DNA from: Pleurocapsa minor GSE-CHR-MK 17-07R
GTDB lineage: Bacteria; Chloroflexota; Anaerolineae; Aggregatilineales; Phototrophicaceae
Direction of reading: 5' to 3'
NCBI GenBank assembly: GCA_019359125.1
Contig: JAHHHY010000011.1
Coordinates: 1-64,000, forward strand
DNA: 64,000 bases
Below the pieces are notes generated by a model. That model was not told the origin of the DNA and ran no database searches. It saw only the letters and a list, made by a program, of their open reading frames with translations. Position numbers and translations under genes: made by a program. Position 1 is the first letter of the stretch, and the number at the start of each line of letters is the position of its first letter. Below, in pieces: positions 1-9,000 of the stretch.

Positions 1-90
1 GTTGCTGTCATGCGCAAACTCGTGCATCTGGCCTACGGCGTGCTTAAGTCAAACCGCCCCTTTGATCCTCATTTCGCATCCGCTGCTTGA
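1..90 (+). CDS. IS110-family transposase, C-terminal fragment (cut by window edge)
   Basis: Reading from base 1 gives VAVMRKLVHLAYGVLKSN followed by RPFDPHF and a TGA stop. This is the conserved C-terminal tail of IS110/IS116/IS902 transposases (R-K-L-x-x-x-x-Y-G-x-L-K). The catalytic RuvC-like DEDD and serine regions would lie upstream, outside the window. About 30 codons are visible, so whether the element is intact cannot be judged. Confidence 0.65.
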   Translation, partial: VAVMRKLVHLAYGVLKSNRPFDPHFASAA

Positions 91-311
91 CTTTCAAGAC
101 GGTATCTCTCCACGATGTGGACGAGGGACAAAGAACGTGCGCCGCTGGCCGAGAATATGCCATGGTAGCGCCGTCTTGACGCGCCCGTTGTCCCGCCCTG
201 GCGGTTGAAAATATCGTTCAGGGCATGAGCGCGCGATTTTTTCACACTTTAAATATTCAACAAATGGAATATAATTCATGGTATATGACCTCTGGCACGG
301 GATGAACCTCC
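91..311. other. Non-coding region: IS110 right flank and padR upstream region
   Basis: No convincing gene. The first part should contain the right end of the IS110 element; IS110 elements lack clear terminal inverted repeats, so the border is not visible. The last 70 bases are AT-rich, with a TATAAT hexamer at 270-275 that could be a -10 box for the PadR gene, but no well-spaced -35 box is seen. Confidence 0.4.
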
Positions 312-863
312 ATGTTGAAATATGTGCTGCTGGGCGGACTAAACTATATGCCGCTGACCGGATACCAGTTGAAACAGTGGGTCGATACCGCCACGCATCA
401 CTTCTGGTATGCCCAGACCAGCCAGGTGTACCGCACGCTGGACGCGCTGGAGAAGGACGGCCTGCTGACCTCGCAGATTGAGCCGCAGGAGACGCGCCCC
501 GACCGCCGCCTGTATCACATCACCCAGGCCGGGCGCGACGACCTGACCGCGTGGCTGGCCGAGCTGATGACCGACATCACGCCCACCAAAGACGCGCTGC
601 TGGTGCGCCTGTTTTTCTCGGCCCAGCTGGACAAGGACACCGTGCTGACGCAGCTGCGCCTGCAGCGCGCCCTGCATCAGCGCCAGCTTGAGCTGTACCG
701 GGGCGAGATTCGTGACATGATCGCCGGCAGCGCGCAGGAAAATCCGCATCTCGCCCGCGATGCCATGATGTGGGACATCACGCGGCGCAATGGCGAGCTG
801 GCCGAAGAAGCGTATGTGCGCTGGCTGGATGAAACCATCCAACGCATCCTGACCGACTTTTAA
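312..863 (+). CDS. PadR-family transcriptional regulator
   Basis: A 183-residue protein with the PadR plan. The N-terminal winged helix-turn-helix (about residues 1-80) contains the typical MLKYVLLGGL start, GYQLKQW, FWYAQTSQVYRTLDALEKDG and a beta-wing ending RRLYHITQAG. The C-terminal half is a helical dimerisation domain of the Vir_act_alpha_C type. PadR proteins usually repress a neighbouring gene and respond to small aromatic or toxic ligands. The CocE-type hydrolase starts 14 bases after its stop, so the two are probably one operon. The ATG is close to a poor ribosome site (GGGAT), so the exact start is less sure than the family. Confidence 0.88.
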   Translation: MLKYVLLGGLNYMPLTGYQLKQWVDTATHHFWYAQTSQVYRTLDALEKDGLLTSQIEPQETRPDRRLYHITQAGRDDLTAWLAELMTDITPTKDALLVRLFFSAQLDKDTVLTQLRLQRALHQRQLELYRGEIRDMIAGSAQENPHLARDAMMWDITRRNGELAEEAYVRWLDETIQRILTDF

Positions 864-877
864 CGAGGATGAACCCT

Positions 878-2698
878 ATGCACAGCCTGACCCCCATCGC
901 GGACCTGCTGGCCGCTGCGCCGGACGCACGCTATCGCGGCGTGACCGCGACCTCGCAGTACCTGACCATGCGCGACGGCACGCAGATCGCCATCGACCTG
1001 ATGCTGCCCGCTGACCGCGCCGCTGACACGCGCCTGCCCGTCATCATGATCATGGCGCGCTACTGGCGCAGTATGGCCATGCGCGTGCCCGACCGGCCCA
1101 ACAAGGCGCTGATCGGCCCGCGTGAGCCAATCGTCGACTTTCTGATTCCGCGCGGCTTTGCCGTGGTCGTGGTCGATGCGCGCGGGGCCGGAGCCTCGAG
1201 AGGCGTCAACCGATTTCCGTGGTCACCCGAAGAACGCGCCGATTATGGCGAAGTCGCGGCGTGGGCGGCGGGCCAGCCGTGGAGCAATGGCCAGATTGGC
1301 GCGCTGGGCATTTCCTACGAAGGTTCGACGGCGCAGTATCTGCTGGGGGCGGGCGTGCCCGCTGTGAAGGCGGTCGCGCCGATGGAATACGAGTTCGATG
1401 TGTACCCGGATGTCGCGCTGCCGGGGGGCATCTTCAACCAGGCCTTCATCCGCCAGTGGAATGACAGCAACAGCCGGCTGGACAGCAACCGGACGAGCAG
1501 CCTGTTTCCGGCGCTGGCACGCCTGCTGGTCACCGGCGTGCGCCCCGTCGACAGCGACCGCAAATCACGCACGCTGCTGGCACAGGCCCTGCGCGAGCAT
1601 CAGGCCAATACCAACGTGTACGAGGCGATCTCGCGCATCACCTACCGCGACGACCAGTTTGGAGATACCGGTGCCACGCTCGACGATTTCAGCGTGTTTT
1701 CGCAGCGCGCCGCAATCGAGGCGTCTGGCGGGGCGATGTTTGTGTGGGGAAGCTGGCTGGATGGGACCACGGCCGATACCGTGCTGAGGACGTATAACAC
1801 GCTGGGCAATCCGCAGATTGGCGTGATCGGCGCGTGGAAGCATGAAATGACCGCGCACGGATCGCCCTACGACAAGCCGAAGGCAAAGCCGAATCCGCCG
1901 CACGTGCAGCAGTGGGATGCCCTGGCCGGATTCTTTGAGCGGACGCTGCGCGGGAATCAGCCGCCTACGGGCAAGACGCTGCTGTATTACACGCTGGGCG
2001 AAGAAGCCTGGCACCAGACCGATGTCTTTCCGCTGCCGAATACGCAGACGCAGGCGTGGTACTTCCGCGAGGGGAACGCGCTCTCGCCTGACCAGCCCAC
2101 GGGAGATGGCGCCGATACGTATACCGTCGATCCTGAGGCCAGCACCGGCCTGACCAACCGCTGGCATACGCAGATGGCCCGTCCGCTGGTGTATGCCGAC
2201 CGCGCCAGTCACGACCGCCGCCTGTTGACGTATACCAGCGCGCCTCTGGCACACGACATGGAGATTACCGGCTACCCGGTTGTCACGCTGCATATCGCCT
2301 CCAGCGAGGACGACGGCGCTTTCTTCGTCTATCTGGAAGATGTGGACGAAAACGGGGTGGTGCGCTATCTGACCGAGGGACAGCTGCGCGGTCTGCACCG
2401 CCAGCTTTCCGGCCAGCCTGCCCCGTACTGGACCGGGATGCCGTATCGCACTTTCACGCGTGCTGACGGCGCACCGCTGCCTCGCGGCCAGTTTATTGAG
2501 CTGACCTTTGGCCTGCAGCCGACCTCGGTCCTGATCCGGCGCGGGCATCGCGTGCGCGTCGCCATCGCCGGGGCGGACAAAGACACGTTTGCGCGCATCC
2601 CGTCTGATGCCATTCCGACCTGGCAGGTGGGCCGGGGCGGCGTGTATGCCTCGCACATTCAACTGCCCGTCGTGCACCGGAAAGGTGCCACATCGTGA
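878..2698 (+). CDS. CocE/NonD family hydrolase (X-Pro dipeptidyl-peptidase-like)
   Basis: A 606-residue alpha/beta-hydrolase with the CocE/NonD arrangement. The N-terminal catalytic domain contains the nucleophile elbow GISYEGS (Ser about 146) and an oxyanion-region Tyr in MARYW. A later Asp lies in WGSWLDG and a His in GAWKHEM, completing a Ser-Asp-His triad. The C-terminal jelly-roll domain starts near TGYPVVTLHI and ends with GHRVRVAIAGAD. Family members cleave esters, amides or X-Pro peptides; the substrate cannot be read from sequence. There is no signal peptide. The second ATG was chosen because GAGG sits nine bases upstream of it, whereas the first ATG at 869 directly abuts GAGG. Confidence 0.88.
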   Translation: MHSLTPIADLLAAAPDARYRGVTATSQYLTMRDGTQIAIDLMLPADRAADTRLPVIMIMARYWRSMAMRVPDRPNKALIGPREPIVDFLIPRGFAVVVVDARGAGASRGVNRFPWSPEERADYGEVAAWAAGQPWSNGQIGALGISYEGSTAQYLLGAGVPAVKAVAPMEYEFDVYPDVALPGGIFNQAFIRQWNDSNSRLDSNRTSSLFPALARLLVTGVRPVDSDRKSRTLLAQALREHQANTNVYEAISRITYRDDQFGDTGATLDDFSVFSQRAAIEASGGAMFVWGSWLDGTTADTVLRTYNTLGNPQIGVIGAWKHEMTAHGSPYDKPKAKPNPPHVQQWDALAGFFERTLRGNQPPTGKTLLYYTLGEEAWHQTDVFPLPNTQTQAWYFREGNALSPDQPTGDGADTYTVDPEASTGLTNRWHTQMARPLVYADRASHDRRLLTYTSAPLAHDMEITGYPVVTLHIASSEDDGAFFVYLEDVDENGVVRYLTEGQLRGLHRQLSGQPAPYWTGMPYRTFTRADGAPLPRGQFIELTFGLQPTSVLIRRGHRVRVAIAGADKDTFARIPSDAIPTWQVGRGGVYASHIQLPVVHRKGATS

Positions 2699-2716
2699 GA
2701 TAGACTGACCAGAAAG

Positions 2717-2756
2717 CATCACGGGAAAGCGCCTGGTGTGGGGCTTTCCCGTGATG
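2717..2756. terminator. Perfect 14-bp hairpin between convergent genes
   Basis: Arms CATCACGGGAAAGC and GCTTTCCCGTGATG match perfectly around a 12-base loop. It lies after the hydrolase and faces the convergent dehydrogenase gene. There is no T-tract on either side, so it may be a 3'-end stabiliser or an atypical terminator. Confidence 0.55.
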
Positions 2757-2861
2757 GCCAATGGTGTCGAGGCACGGCTGGCGCAGACGATCGCGCAGAG
2801 GCGAGGTCAGGCTGGCTGACAAGTCAGTTTGGCGGTCGATGGCATGGAGGGCGGGTCTGTT

Positions 2862-3863
2862 TCAGACAGCGGCGAGGGTGAGGATCACGCTCCCTTTCTT
2901 GTGCCCGCTCTCGACCATACGATGCGCTTCGGCGGCCTGCTCCAGCGGCAGGCAGGTATCGATGATCGACTTCAGCACGCCTGCCTCGGCCAGCGCTTTC
3001 AGCTCCAGTATATCGGCCGGCTTTTCCGAGCTCAGCGCACACACGACTTTTTTGCCAGTCGAGCGCGACGTGCGCAGCATCTGAAAGACCTGCTTCATCT
3101 TGAAGCTGGCCAGCAGATACACGCCATTAGGCGTCAGCGACCGCTGAATCTCCGCGAACGACCCTTTGCCCAGCACGTCGAAAATCAGGTCGTATTTCTG
3201 GCCGTTACGGGTGAAGTCCTCTTTCGTGTAATCGATCGTATGCTCCGCGCCCAGCGCCTTCACATAGGCCAGACCGGCGCTGCTGCACACGGCTGTCACC
3301 TGCGCGCCGGCGTGCCGGGCAAGCTGAATCGCGGCCGATCCGATTGAACCGGATGCCCCCAGGATGAGTACCTTCTGCCCCGGCTGAATATTTGCTTTGC
3401 GTAGCAGATTGAGCGCGGTCAGCCCACCGTACGGAAGGCCGGATGCTTCCGCGTAGTTCATATTGGCCGGCTTGGGCGCCACGAAGCCATCTTCAGCGAT
3501 GCACACATATTCGGCGTGCGTCCCCATCGACTGGCCGCGATAGCCAAATACCGCATCACCGCGCTTATAGTGCGTCACGCCGCTGCCCACGTCGGCCACG
3601 TCCCCGGCAAACTGCGACCCGAGGATATGCTTCTTCGGGGTATTCAGGCCAAAGGCGAGTCGCGCCATCGCCCAGAAAGCCATCGGCATATTGAACTGGC
3701 TGGGCGAGACGTGCCTGAAGTCACGCGCGATCACCTCTCCAAAGGCCACCGGCGCGGCCCGCACACGGACCAGGATTTCATTGGCTTTCGGCGTCGGCGT
3801 GGCGACCTCGCGGATGTGCAGGACATCGGGTGACCCGTACTGTGTGGCAAAGACTGCTTTCAT
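2862..3863 (-). CDS. NAD(P)-dependent alcohol dehydrogenase / quinone oxidoreductase-like (MDR)
   Basis: A 333-residue medium-chain dehydrogenase/reductase. The N-terminal GroES-like domain (about 1-125) includes GSQFAGDVADVGSGVT and the RGDAVFGY turn. The Rossmann domain has the nucleotide motif GASGSIGSAAIQLAR. The cysteine pattern of a structural zinc lobe is absent, so this is the zinc-free quinone-oxidoreductase-like branch, normally NADPH-dependent on quinones or enones. A strong site, GAGGAG, lies seven bases before the ATG. It is a single gene, convergent with the hydrolase. Confidence 0.88.
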   Translation of the reverse strand: MKAVFATQYGSPDVLHIREVATPTPKANEILVRVRAAPVAFGEVIARDFRHVSPSQFNMPMAFWAMARLAFGLNTPKKHILGSQFAGDVADVGSGVTHYKRGDAVFGYRGQSMGTHAEYVCIAEDGFVAPKPANMNYAEASGLPYGGLTALNLLRKANIQPGQKVLILGASGSIGSAAIQLARHAGAQVTAVCSSAGLAYVKALGAEHTIDYTKEDFTRNGQKYDLIFDVLGKGSFAEIQRSLTPNGVYLLASFKMKQVFQMLRTSRSTGKKVVCALSSEKPADILELKALAEAGVLKSIIDTCLPLEQAAEAHRMVESGHKKGSVILTLAAV

Positions 3864-3914
3864 GATGCTTCTCCTCAGGGATACAAAATTCGGTCAGATG
3901 GGTGAATCAGGTGT

Positions 3915-4133
3915 TCAGGCTTCGTCATCAAAGATGAAGACTTCTTCCAGCGGCTTTCCAAAGGCGCGGGCGATGCGAAAGGCCAGCTCCAGCGAGGGAA
4001 AGTATTTCGCGTTTTCGATGGCGATCAGCGTCTGCCGGGTCGCGCCCACTTTTTCGGCCAGTTCTTTCTGCGTCATCTCGTTGTGCTCGAAACGCAGCCT
4101 GCGGATGTTGTTGCGGATCAGGGGGCCAGTCAT
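3915..4133 (-). CDS. XRE-family helix-turn-helix regulator (YozG-like)
   Basis: A 72-residue single-domain Cro/CI-type HTH: NNIRRLRFEHNEMTQKELAEKV, recognition helix TRQTLIAIENAKYFPSLELAFRIARAF, and a short tail ending LEEVFIFDDEA. This size and tail (FxLEE-F) are typical of YozG-like regulators paired with a small membrane protein. It starts one base after the stop of the membrane protein at 4135-4581, so the two form an operon. A 30-bp palindrome in the operon promoter is the likely operator, giving autoregulation. Confidence 0.9.
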   Translation of the reverse strand: MTGPLIRNNIRRLRFEHNEMTQKELAEKVGATRQTLIAIENAKYFPSLELAFRIARAFGKPLEEVFIFDDEA

Positions 4134-4134
4134 C

Positions 4135-4581
4135 CTAGAATCCCCTCCGGTAGATGAAGAACGTCGACGCTTCGGATACCAGCTCTGATACGACGCCGGC
4201 GCAGAACAGCAGGGCGAACATGACCGACGGCGTCTGGTCGATGACCAGCGCGCCCATCGCCAGCACCACGCCGATGCCGAACACGTACTGCGAATTGCGC
4301 GTCGCCCGCAGCTCGATCAGCTTGTCGCGCTCGTCCATCACTTCCTGATCTTCTTCACGCGTGATGACGGTGTTGAGGATGCTGAATACGATGGTCACCA
4401 CGATCTTTGCGGCGATGGTGACCGGGATCAGGATCAGGACGAATGCGCCCCAGAAGCGGAACACGTCCGCCGAGTAGGCATCGACTGCCGGATAGCGCTG
4501 GACCATGACCGCTGCGTAAATCATCGCGATCAGCGCCGTGCTGACGAACGAGACGATTGCCCGCCTTTCCTGATACGACAT
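4135..4581 (-). CDS. Small membrane protein paired with HTH regulator
   Basis: A 148-residue protein with four predicted membrane segments (SFVSTALIAMIYAAVM, FWGAFVLILIPVTIAAK, YVFGIGVVLAMGALVI, VMFALLFCAGVVSELV). Between segments 2 and 3 is a conserved-looking EEDQEVMDERDKLIELRATR stretch, as in small membrane partners of YozG-type regulators. The ATG used here has a perfect AGGAGG eight bases upstream; a longer open frame begins inside the palindromic operator and is unlikely. Function is unknown; it may act as a membrane anchor or sensor for the regulator. Confidence 0.8.
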   Translation of the reverse strand: MSYQERRAIVSFVSTALIAMIYAAVMVQRYPAVDAYSADVFRFWGAFVLILIPVTIAAKIVVTIVFSILNTVITREEDQEVMDERDKLIELRATRNSQYVFGIGVVLAMGALVIDQTPSVMFALLFCAGVVSELVSEASTFFIYRRGF

Positions 4582-4609
4582 AAAGACCTCCTGGTGTACG
4601 CTTAAACGT

Positions 4610-4639
4610 ACCTTGTGTAAAATATACTTTACATAAGGT
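4610..4639. promoter_or_regulatory. 30-bp palindromic operator upstream of membrane protein/HTH operon
   Basis: Thirteen of fifteen base pairs are complementary. The half-sites read ACCTT-TGTAAA-TA and its reverse complement. It sits 29 bases before the ATG of the membrane protein and overlaps the proposed -10 element. A further TTTACA half-site lies just upstream (about 4669-4675). It is a natural binding site for the HTH protein at 3915-4133. Confidence 0.65.
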
Positions 4640-4663
4640 ATCATTATGCGTTCTTGATGTCAA
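4635..4663 (-). promoter_or_regulatory. Sigma-70 promoter of membrane protein/HTH operon
   Basis: On the minus strand a perfect TTGACA (4658-4663) is followed after 17 bases by TACCTT (4635-4640). The -10 box is the outer arm of the palindrome, so a bound regulator would block RNA polymerase. Confidence 0.5.
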
Positions 4664-4955
4664 GTATGTTTTACATATCTGGTGGCCACGGGGTTTCAGT
4701 CCTGTTGATTCACACGTGCAGACCGGGCTTCCTGAGATGTCCGCCCTGCTACGCATGATGCCAGACAGCCAGTCTCCGGCGGAGTCACGATCCGGAGACT
4801 GGCTGTTTACTGGTTGATAATGGACTTTTTGCTTTGCCGGAGAACCGTAGGCGTCGGCGTGGATGGAACGGGGAATCTCAGCGTCCCGGTCGGCAAATCA
4901 CGCCAGCGCGACTGAGACTATGGCGTCGATGCCGGGGGATGCACGCGCTGATCAT
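4664..4955. other. Intergenic region with long perfect hairpin
   Basis: No gene is supported. At 4765-4806 there is a perfect 15-bp inverted repeat (ACAGCCAGTCTCCGG and its complement, loop about 12). It lies 150 bases beyond the stop of the minus-strand gene at 4956 and has no T-tract on that side. Confidence 0.5.
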
Positions 4956-5765
4956 TTATCGCTGCATTGGCCTGCCCTCATTCCCGGATGCGCTGAAAAG
5001 CGACATGCGCTTGTCGATGAACAGGAAGTAGGCCGCGAGAACCCCGCTGAAGACCATGACACCCACATATATGGTCAGGCTCAGCCGCTGTTCGGGAATC
5101 ACATCCTCAAAATGCTGCAGAAACGGCACAATGAGCACCAGGTCATAAGCCAGGAAACCCATAAGCTGACCCTTCGCGTTGCCCCACTGCGGCTTTATGA
5201 GCGCGAAGATGAAGTAACACATCGCCCCCAGAAAAATCCACCCGTACAGAACGCGCAGCTCTTCGCCGATATTCCACGGGAAGATGTTGTTGGTTTTGAG
5301 AATCAATGCCCCACCCGCCAGGAGCAACGTCACCGCGAACAACGCAAACGAAATCCGCACGAAACGCGGCGTGGGCCGTTTATCCTTTAGTGCTATGCCC
5401 CACGATTTCCATGCAATTCCGGCGAGAGCGGCGGCGGAAAGCAGCGCCAAAATCCCGAACACGAGGATCGACTGGCGGCTTGTGTCTCCAAAGTAGAGCT
5501 GTATCGAGAACACCCCCATGCCGATGAAGGTGACAGTCAGATCGATGGCCCCGCCAAATACAGAGCCGATTTCCCCTTTCCAGCCGATCCATAAGGTGGG
5601 GATGGCGATGGCGAGGAGGATTGAGGCGATGAAAATGGCCGAGAGATAGCTCAGATTCCATGGAAACAGTGCGACGACCCATGAGATCTGGAAAGCAAAG
5701 CCCAGGGCGAGCAGCGTATACAAAAACCCTGAAACAAGTGAAGCCAACCGTAAAAAGCGATGCAT
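4956..5765 (-). CDS. Unknown multi-pass membrane protein
   Basis: A 269-residue, strongly hydrophobic protein with about seven to eight membrane helices. The first is LVSGFLYTLLALGFAFQISW; later ones include IFIASILLAIAIPTLWIGW, ILALLSAAALAGIAW, ISFALFAVTLLLAGGALIL and GVMVFSGVLAAYFLFI. It ends in a short charged tail. I do not recognise the family. The ribosome site GAGAGG lies eight bases before the ATG. It is a single gene on this strand, with hairpins on both sides. Confidence 0.7.
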   Translation of the reverse strand: MHRFLRLASLVSGFLYTLLALGFAFQISWVVALFPWNLSYLSAIFIASILLAIAIPTLWIGWKGEIGSVFGGAIDLTVTFIGMGVFSIQLYFGDTSRQSILVFGILALLSAAALAGIAWKSWGIALKDKRPTPRFVRISFALFAVTLLLAGGALILKTNNIFPWNIGEELRVLYGWIFLGAMCYFIFALIKPQWGNAKGQLMGFLAYDLVLIVPFLQHFEDVIPEQRLSLTIYVGVMVFSGVLAAYFLFIDKRMSLFSASGNEGRPMQR

Positions 5766-5993
5766 CTATAGCCTCTCTGACCATCATCAGTAATGCGGTT
5801 TCTATGAGGATAAAAACTTCAAAGCAGCCCTGAGGAAAGCACACACATAAAATGCGAATTCGCGGGGCGTGCGCCCTGTGACTACAGGGGCATTATAGTT
5901 CAATTCGGTTTGCCTTGTGGGCGACACAGCCGCTGCACCTGCGCCTGCGCACATGGCGCGGCCGTGCGCAGTAAGCACGCTGGGCCGGGCATC
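5766..5993. other. Intergenic region, possible promoter of membrane protein gene
   Basis: No gene is supported. A TATAAT reads on the minus strand at 5892-5897, about 125 bases before the gene at 5765; no convincing -35 partner is visible. The right half is GC-rich with dyad-like TGCGC repeats. Confidence 0.35.
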
Positions 5994-6032
5994 AAAAACG
6001 GGAATGCCTTTGCGGGGCGCATTCCCGTTTTC
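5994..6032 (-). terminator. Intrinsic terminator at end of glucan operon (possibly bidirectional)
   Basis: Perfect inverted repeat AACGGGAATGC / GCATTCCCGTT with an 11-base loop, followed on the minus strand by TTT and on the plus strand by TTTT. It lies just past the stop of the phosphorylase-like gene. Confidence 0.7.
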
Positions 6033-6065
6033 CTGATAACGCAAGGGGCGGCGCTTCTTTTTGCT

Positions 6066-9000
6066 TCAGGGCACGAACACGGTCAGATAGCGAATCGTCC
6101 CGTTGCGCTGGAAAATGTGTCCGCTGGTGAAATCATCGAGAACAGGCCCGTCCACGTTTTGAACAGATCCATTCGCATAATGCACTGTGATACCCAGGTG
6201 ATCTGAGTGCTCCACCACCACTGGTGTCTGGCAGATGGAGTATGCGAGTGATCCTGCTTTCAGCTCGATGACCTGTTCATGCCCAAAGACATCCAGATAC
6301 GAGAAGGCCGCCGGTTCGGTGAGGAACTCATGCCGATCCAGAAGGGTCGGATCAAATACCAGTCTGCCCTCCCTGACAGAGAACCCTATTTCTGCCTGCC
6401 GGGACAAGATGACTTCTTTGACCAGTCCAGTCATGCCCGGTTGTTTTGCTCCCTGGCCTTTGGGTGTGTGCGAATACGCGTCGGTCGGAAAAGCGCCGTA
6501 GGCATCGGGCGTCTTGTTGAAACTCAGCCCGTCTCGGATGTCCAGATAGCACGCCATCAGCGCGTCGGCCGTCGGGGTGCCCCTGAACCGGATGGCTGTT
6601 TCCTGTGCCGCCAGCAGCAGTTTTGCAACCATGTGCCAGTAGACACTCCCCAGTCCTTCGTAGGCAAAGAATGTCCCCGAACGTCCGGTGAACTCGTTGT
6701 GGCGGAAGGTCGCTTCAAACAGGGCCGCGATTTTCCCGGATTCCGCTTCGACGAGATCGGCGTAGCGCGCCTGTCCTCTGAGCGCATCAAGGGCGCGGCT
6801 GACATCATTGAAGTTGCGGATATGACCGCTGAAGTGATAAACGCCGTTGATATCACGGGTGATGACGGAGGTGTCGTGCGCCTCCAGCAGCCTGTCAAAC
6901 AGCGCGACACCGGCGACCTGTTCCTGCGTCAGGCGGTTCTTTTGCAGGAAGCCCGGCAGGTCTTTGTCAGGGTACAGAATATACGTGTGCTGTTCCGGCT
7001 GATAAAGTGCGCTGTTCCGCAGGCTCTGAAGCAGGGTCAGCGATTCCTCGCCGGAGAGCAGCCCCGAGGAGAGGATCGCTACCTGCCCCTCGAGCATCTC
7101 ATCCAGATGGCCGATGGCGGCGCGGCCATGATCCAGATGCAGGATATTGTAGGAATGATACAGGCCATCACTGCGCCGGTTCGCCCGCAGAGAATGTTCT
7201 ACGTACTGCTGCGCGAGGTCGAGGAACGCCACGATGTCTGCCACCGGTGACGATACAACATCTCCTGAGAACCCACGCTGGTAAAGATTCCAGCGGTAGT
7301 CACTCCCCGTTTCGCCCAGCGCATCCATGATGCTCCGGCGCTGTTCATCGGTGAAGGAGCTGCCCAGCGACCCCTGGAACTGGTTCAGAATGGTGGCTAT
7401 GCGGGTGCAGAACTGCTGCACTTCGCTGTTAAGCGGGACACTCGTAACCGTGCTGCTGCTGAAGCTCTCGCGGCAAAAAGCAATATAGCGCCGAATGTAG
7501 CACAGTGTCACCACGGACAGGCCTTTGCCGACCAGCGCATTGTTGGCGTCGTTCCACTCCGGGCGCTGGGTATTCATCCAGATGCCGCCTTCGGGGACCA
7601 GGTTGACCAGCTTGGCCAGCAGCAGCGTCAGCAGTTTTTCAGCCAGTGACACCTGCACGACGTGCCCGTTGGCGGCGCGGAGCAGTTTTGCATCCGTGCC
7701 GATTTCCTTCTGCTGTGCTTCGATCTCTCGTTCGAGTTCCCAATCAAACGCGATGGAGTTGTACGGGTCTTTCAGCAAGTCGGCATAAGGCTTGATGTGA
7801 TAGGGCACATGAGCCGAGCTGAACATGAACCGCGTCAGGAATCCCTGCAGCCTGCCGGGGTGGACTACCGTGCTGATTTCCATCAGCCGCAGCAGATAGA
7901 TGATCTGGTGATCGCTCCAGTAGCCGATGTTTGCCCACGGATTGTTCGGTTCGGGGACTTCCCAATCGACCCCACGGTAGGTAATCCGGTAGGGGTTGTA
8001 GCCATCTGCTGTGGTCGCGTTGAGGAAGGTCGCGATCATGCTTTCGACATATTCAGGGTATGAATAGGCGAGCGCCTCCCAGTTCTGGAAGATATCGCGC
8101 CAGTTTCCCTCATAGTCCAGCTTGATGGAGCCATCTGGCTTTTTGACGTTGATCGCAAAGCGGTTCCACGGGCGGCTGGGATCCCCGTGACGTCGGCTGA
8201 AAGTCAGGGGCAGGAACGAATAACTCAGCCGGATGACATCAGGCGAACCATGGGTCTCCGCCCGTGTCTGCAAATCAGAGACCTGAATGCGCGCTGGCAG
8301 CGCCTCGAAGAACGCGGCGTTGGTTTGCAGGGCATGGCGATTGCGAACGGACACAAACTCGATGAAATCTGCCGCCGAGACCCAATAATGATCGGCAAAA
8401 ATGCCGCCGCGCATCACATTGAACATCACATTGGAAAAATGATGGGCGGAGTAGATCGGGTTGTTCGTGAGCTGTACACCATCGGCGCTGGCCACAATCT
8501 TCCGCAGCGTCGCCTGGTTGGCGGCAATGTCTTCTTCCAGCTCCTGCGCCAGGGTCACCGGGTCACCGTGCAGCCAGCCGATCTTCTGAGCGATGGCCGC
8601 GCTGTCCTGGTCGACGTCGGCGATCAGATGCCAGCTCCACCCTTTATGCGTCGTCAGATCGAGCGTGGTATGAATCAGATAAGCGCCGCGCTGTCCGCGC
8701 ACTTCTGTTTCGGCGGTCAGAGGCTTCCCTGTGCGGAAACGATCGAGTTGTGCCGACGACAGCAGATGGTCGGCGTGAGGGAGTCCGAGCTGGGCAACGG
8801 TGGTCGCCAGCAGCGACTCGCTGGGTTCCGCGAGGTCGGTCAGCGTCGAATTCAGGGCAAAGATTGCCAGGCCGGTTTCAGGCTCCAGCTCGCTGCGCTT
8901 GTACGCGTCCAGCAGCGAACTGAACACATTTTGTGTCGTCAGCGCCACATTGGCGGGCAGGATATTCTGTAATCCATCGAGAAGCTCAACCTGGCAGGGC

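Noticed and set aside
1565..2761. A 398-codon minus-strand frame opposite the CocE hydrolase.
   Set aside because: The hydrolase has a clear catalytic triad and domain order; the opposite frame is Arg/Gln/His-rich without structure.
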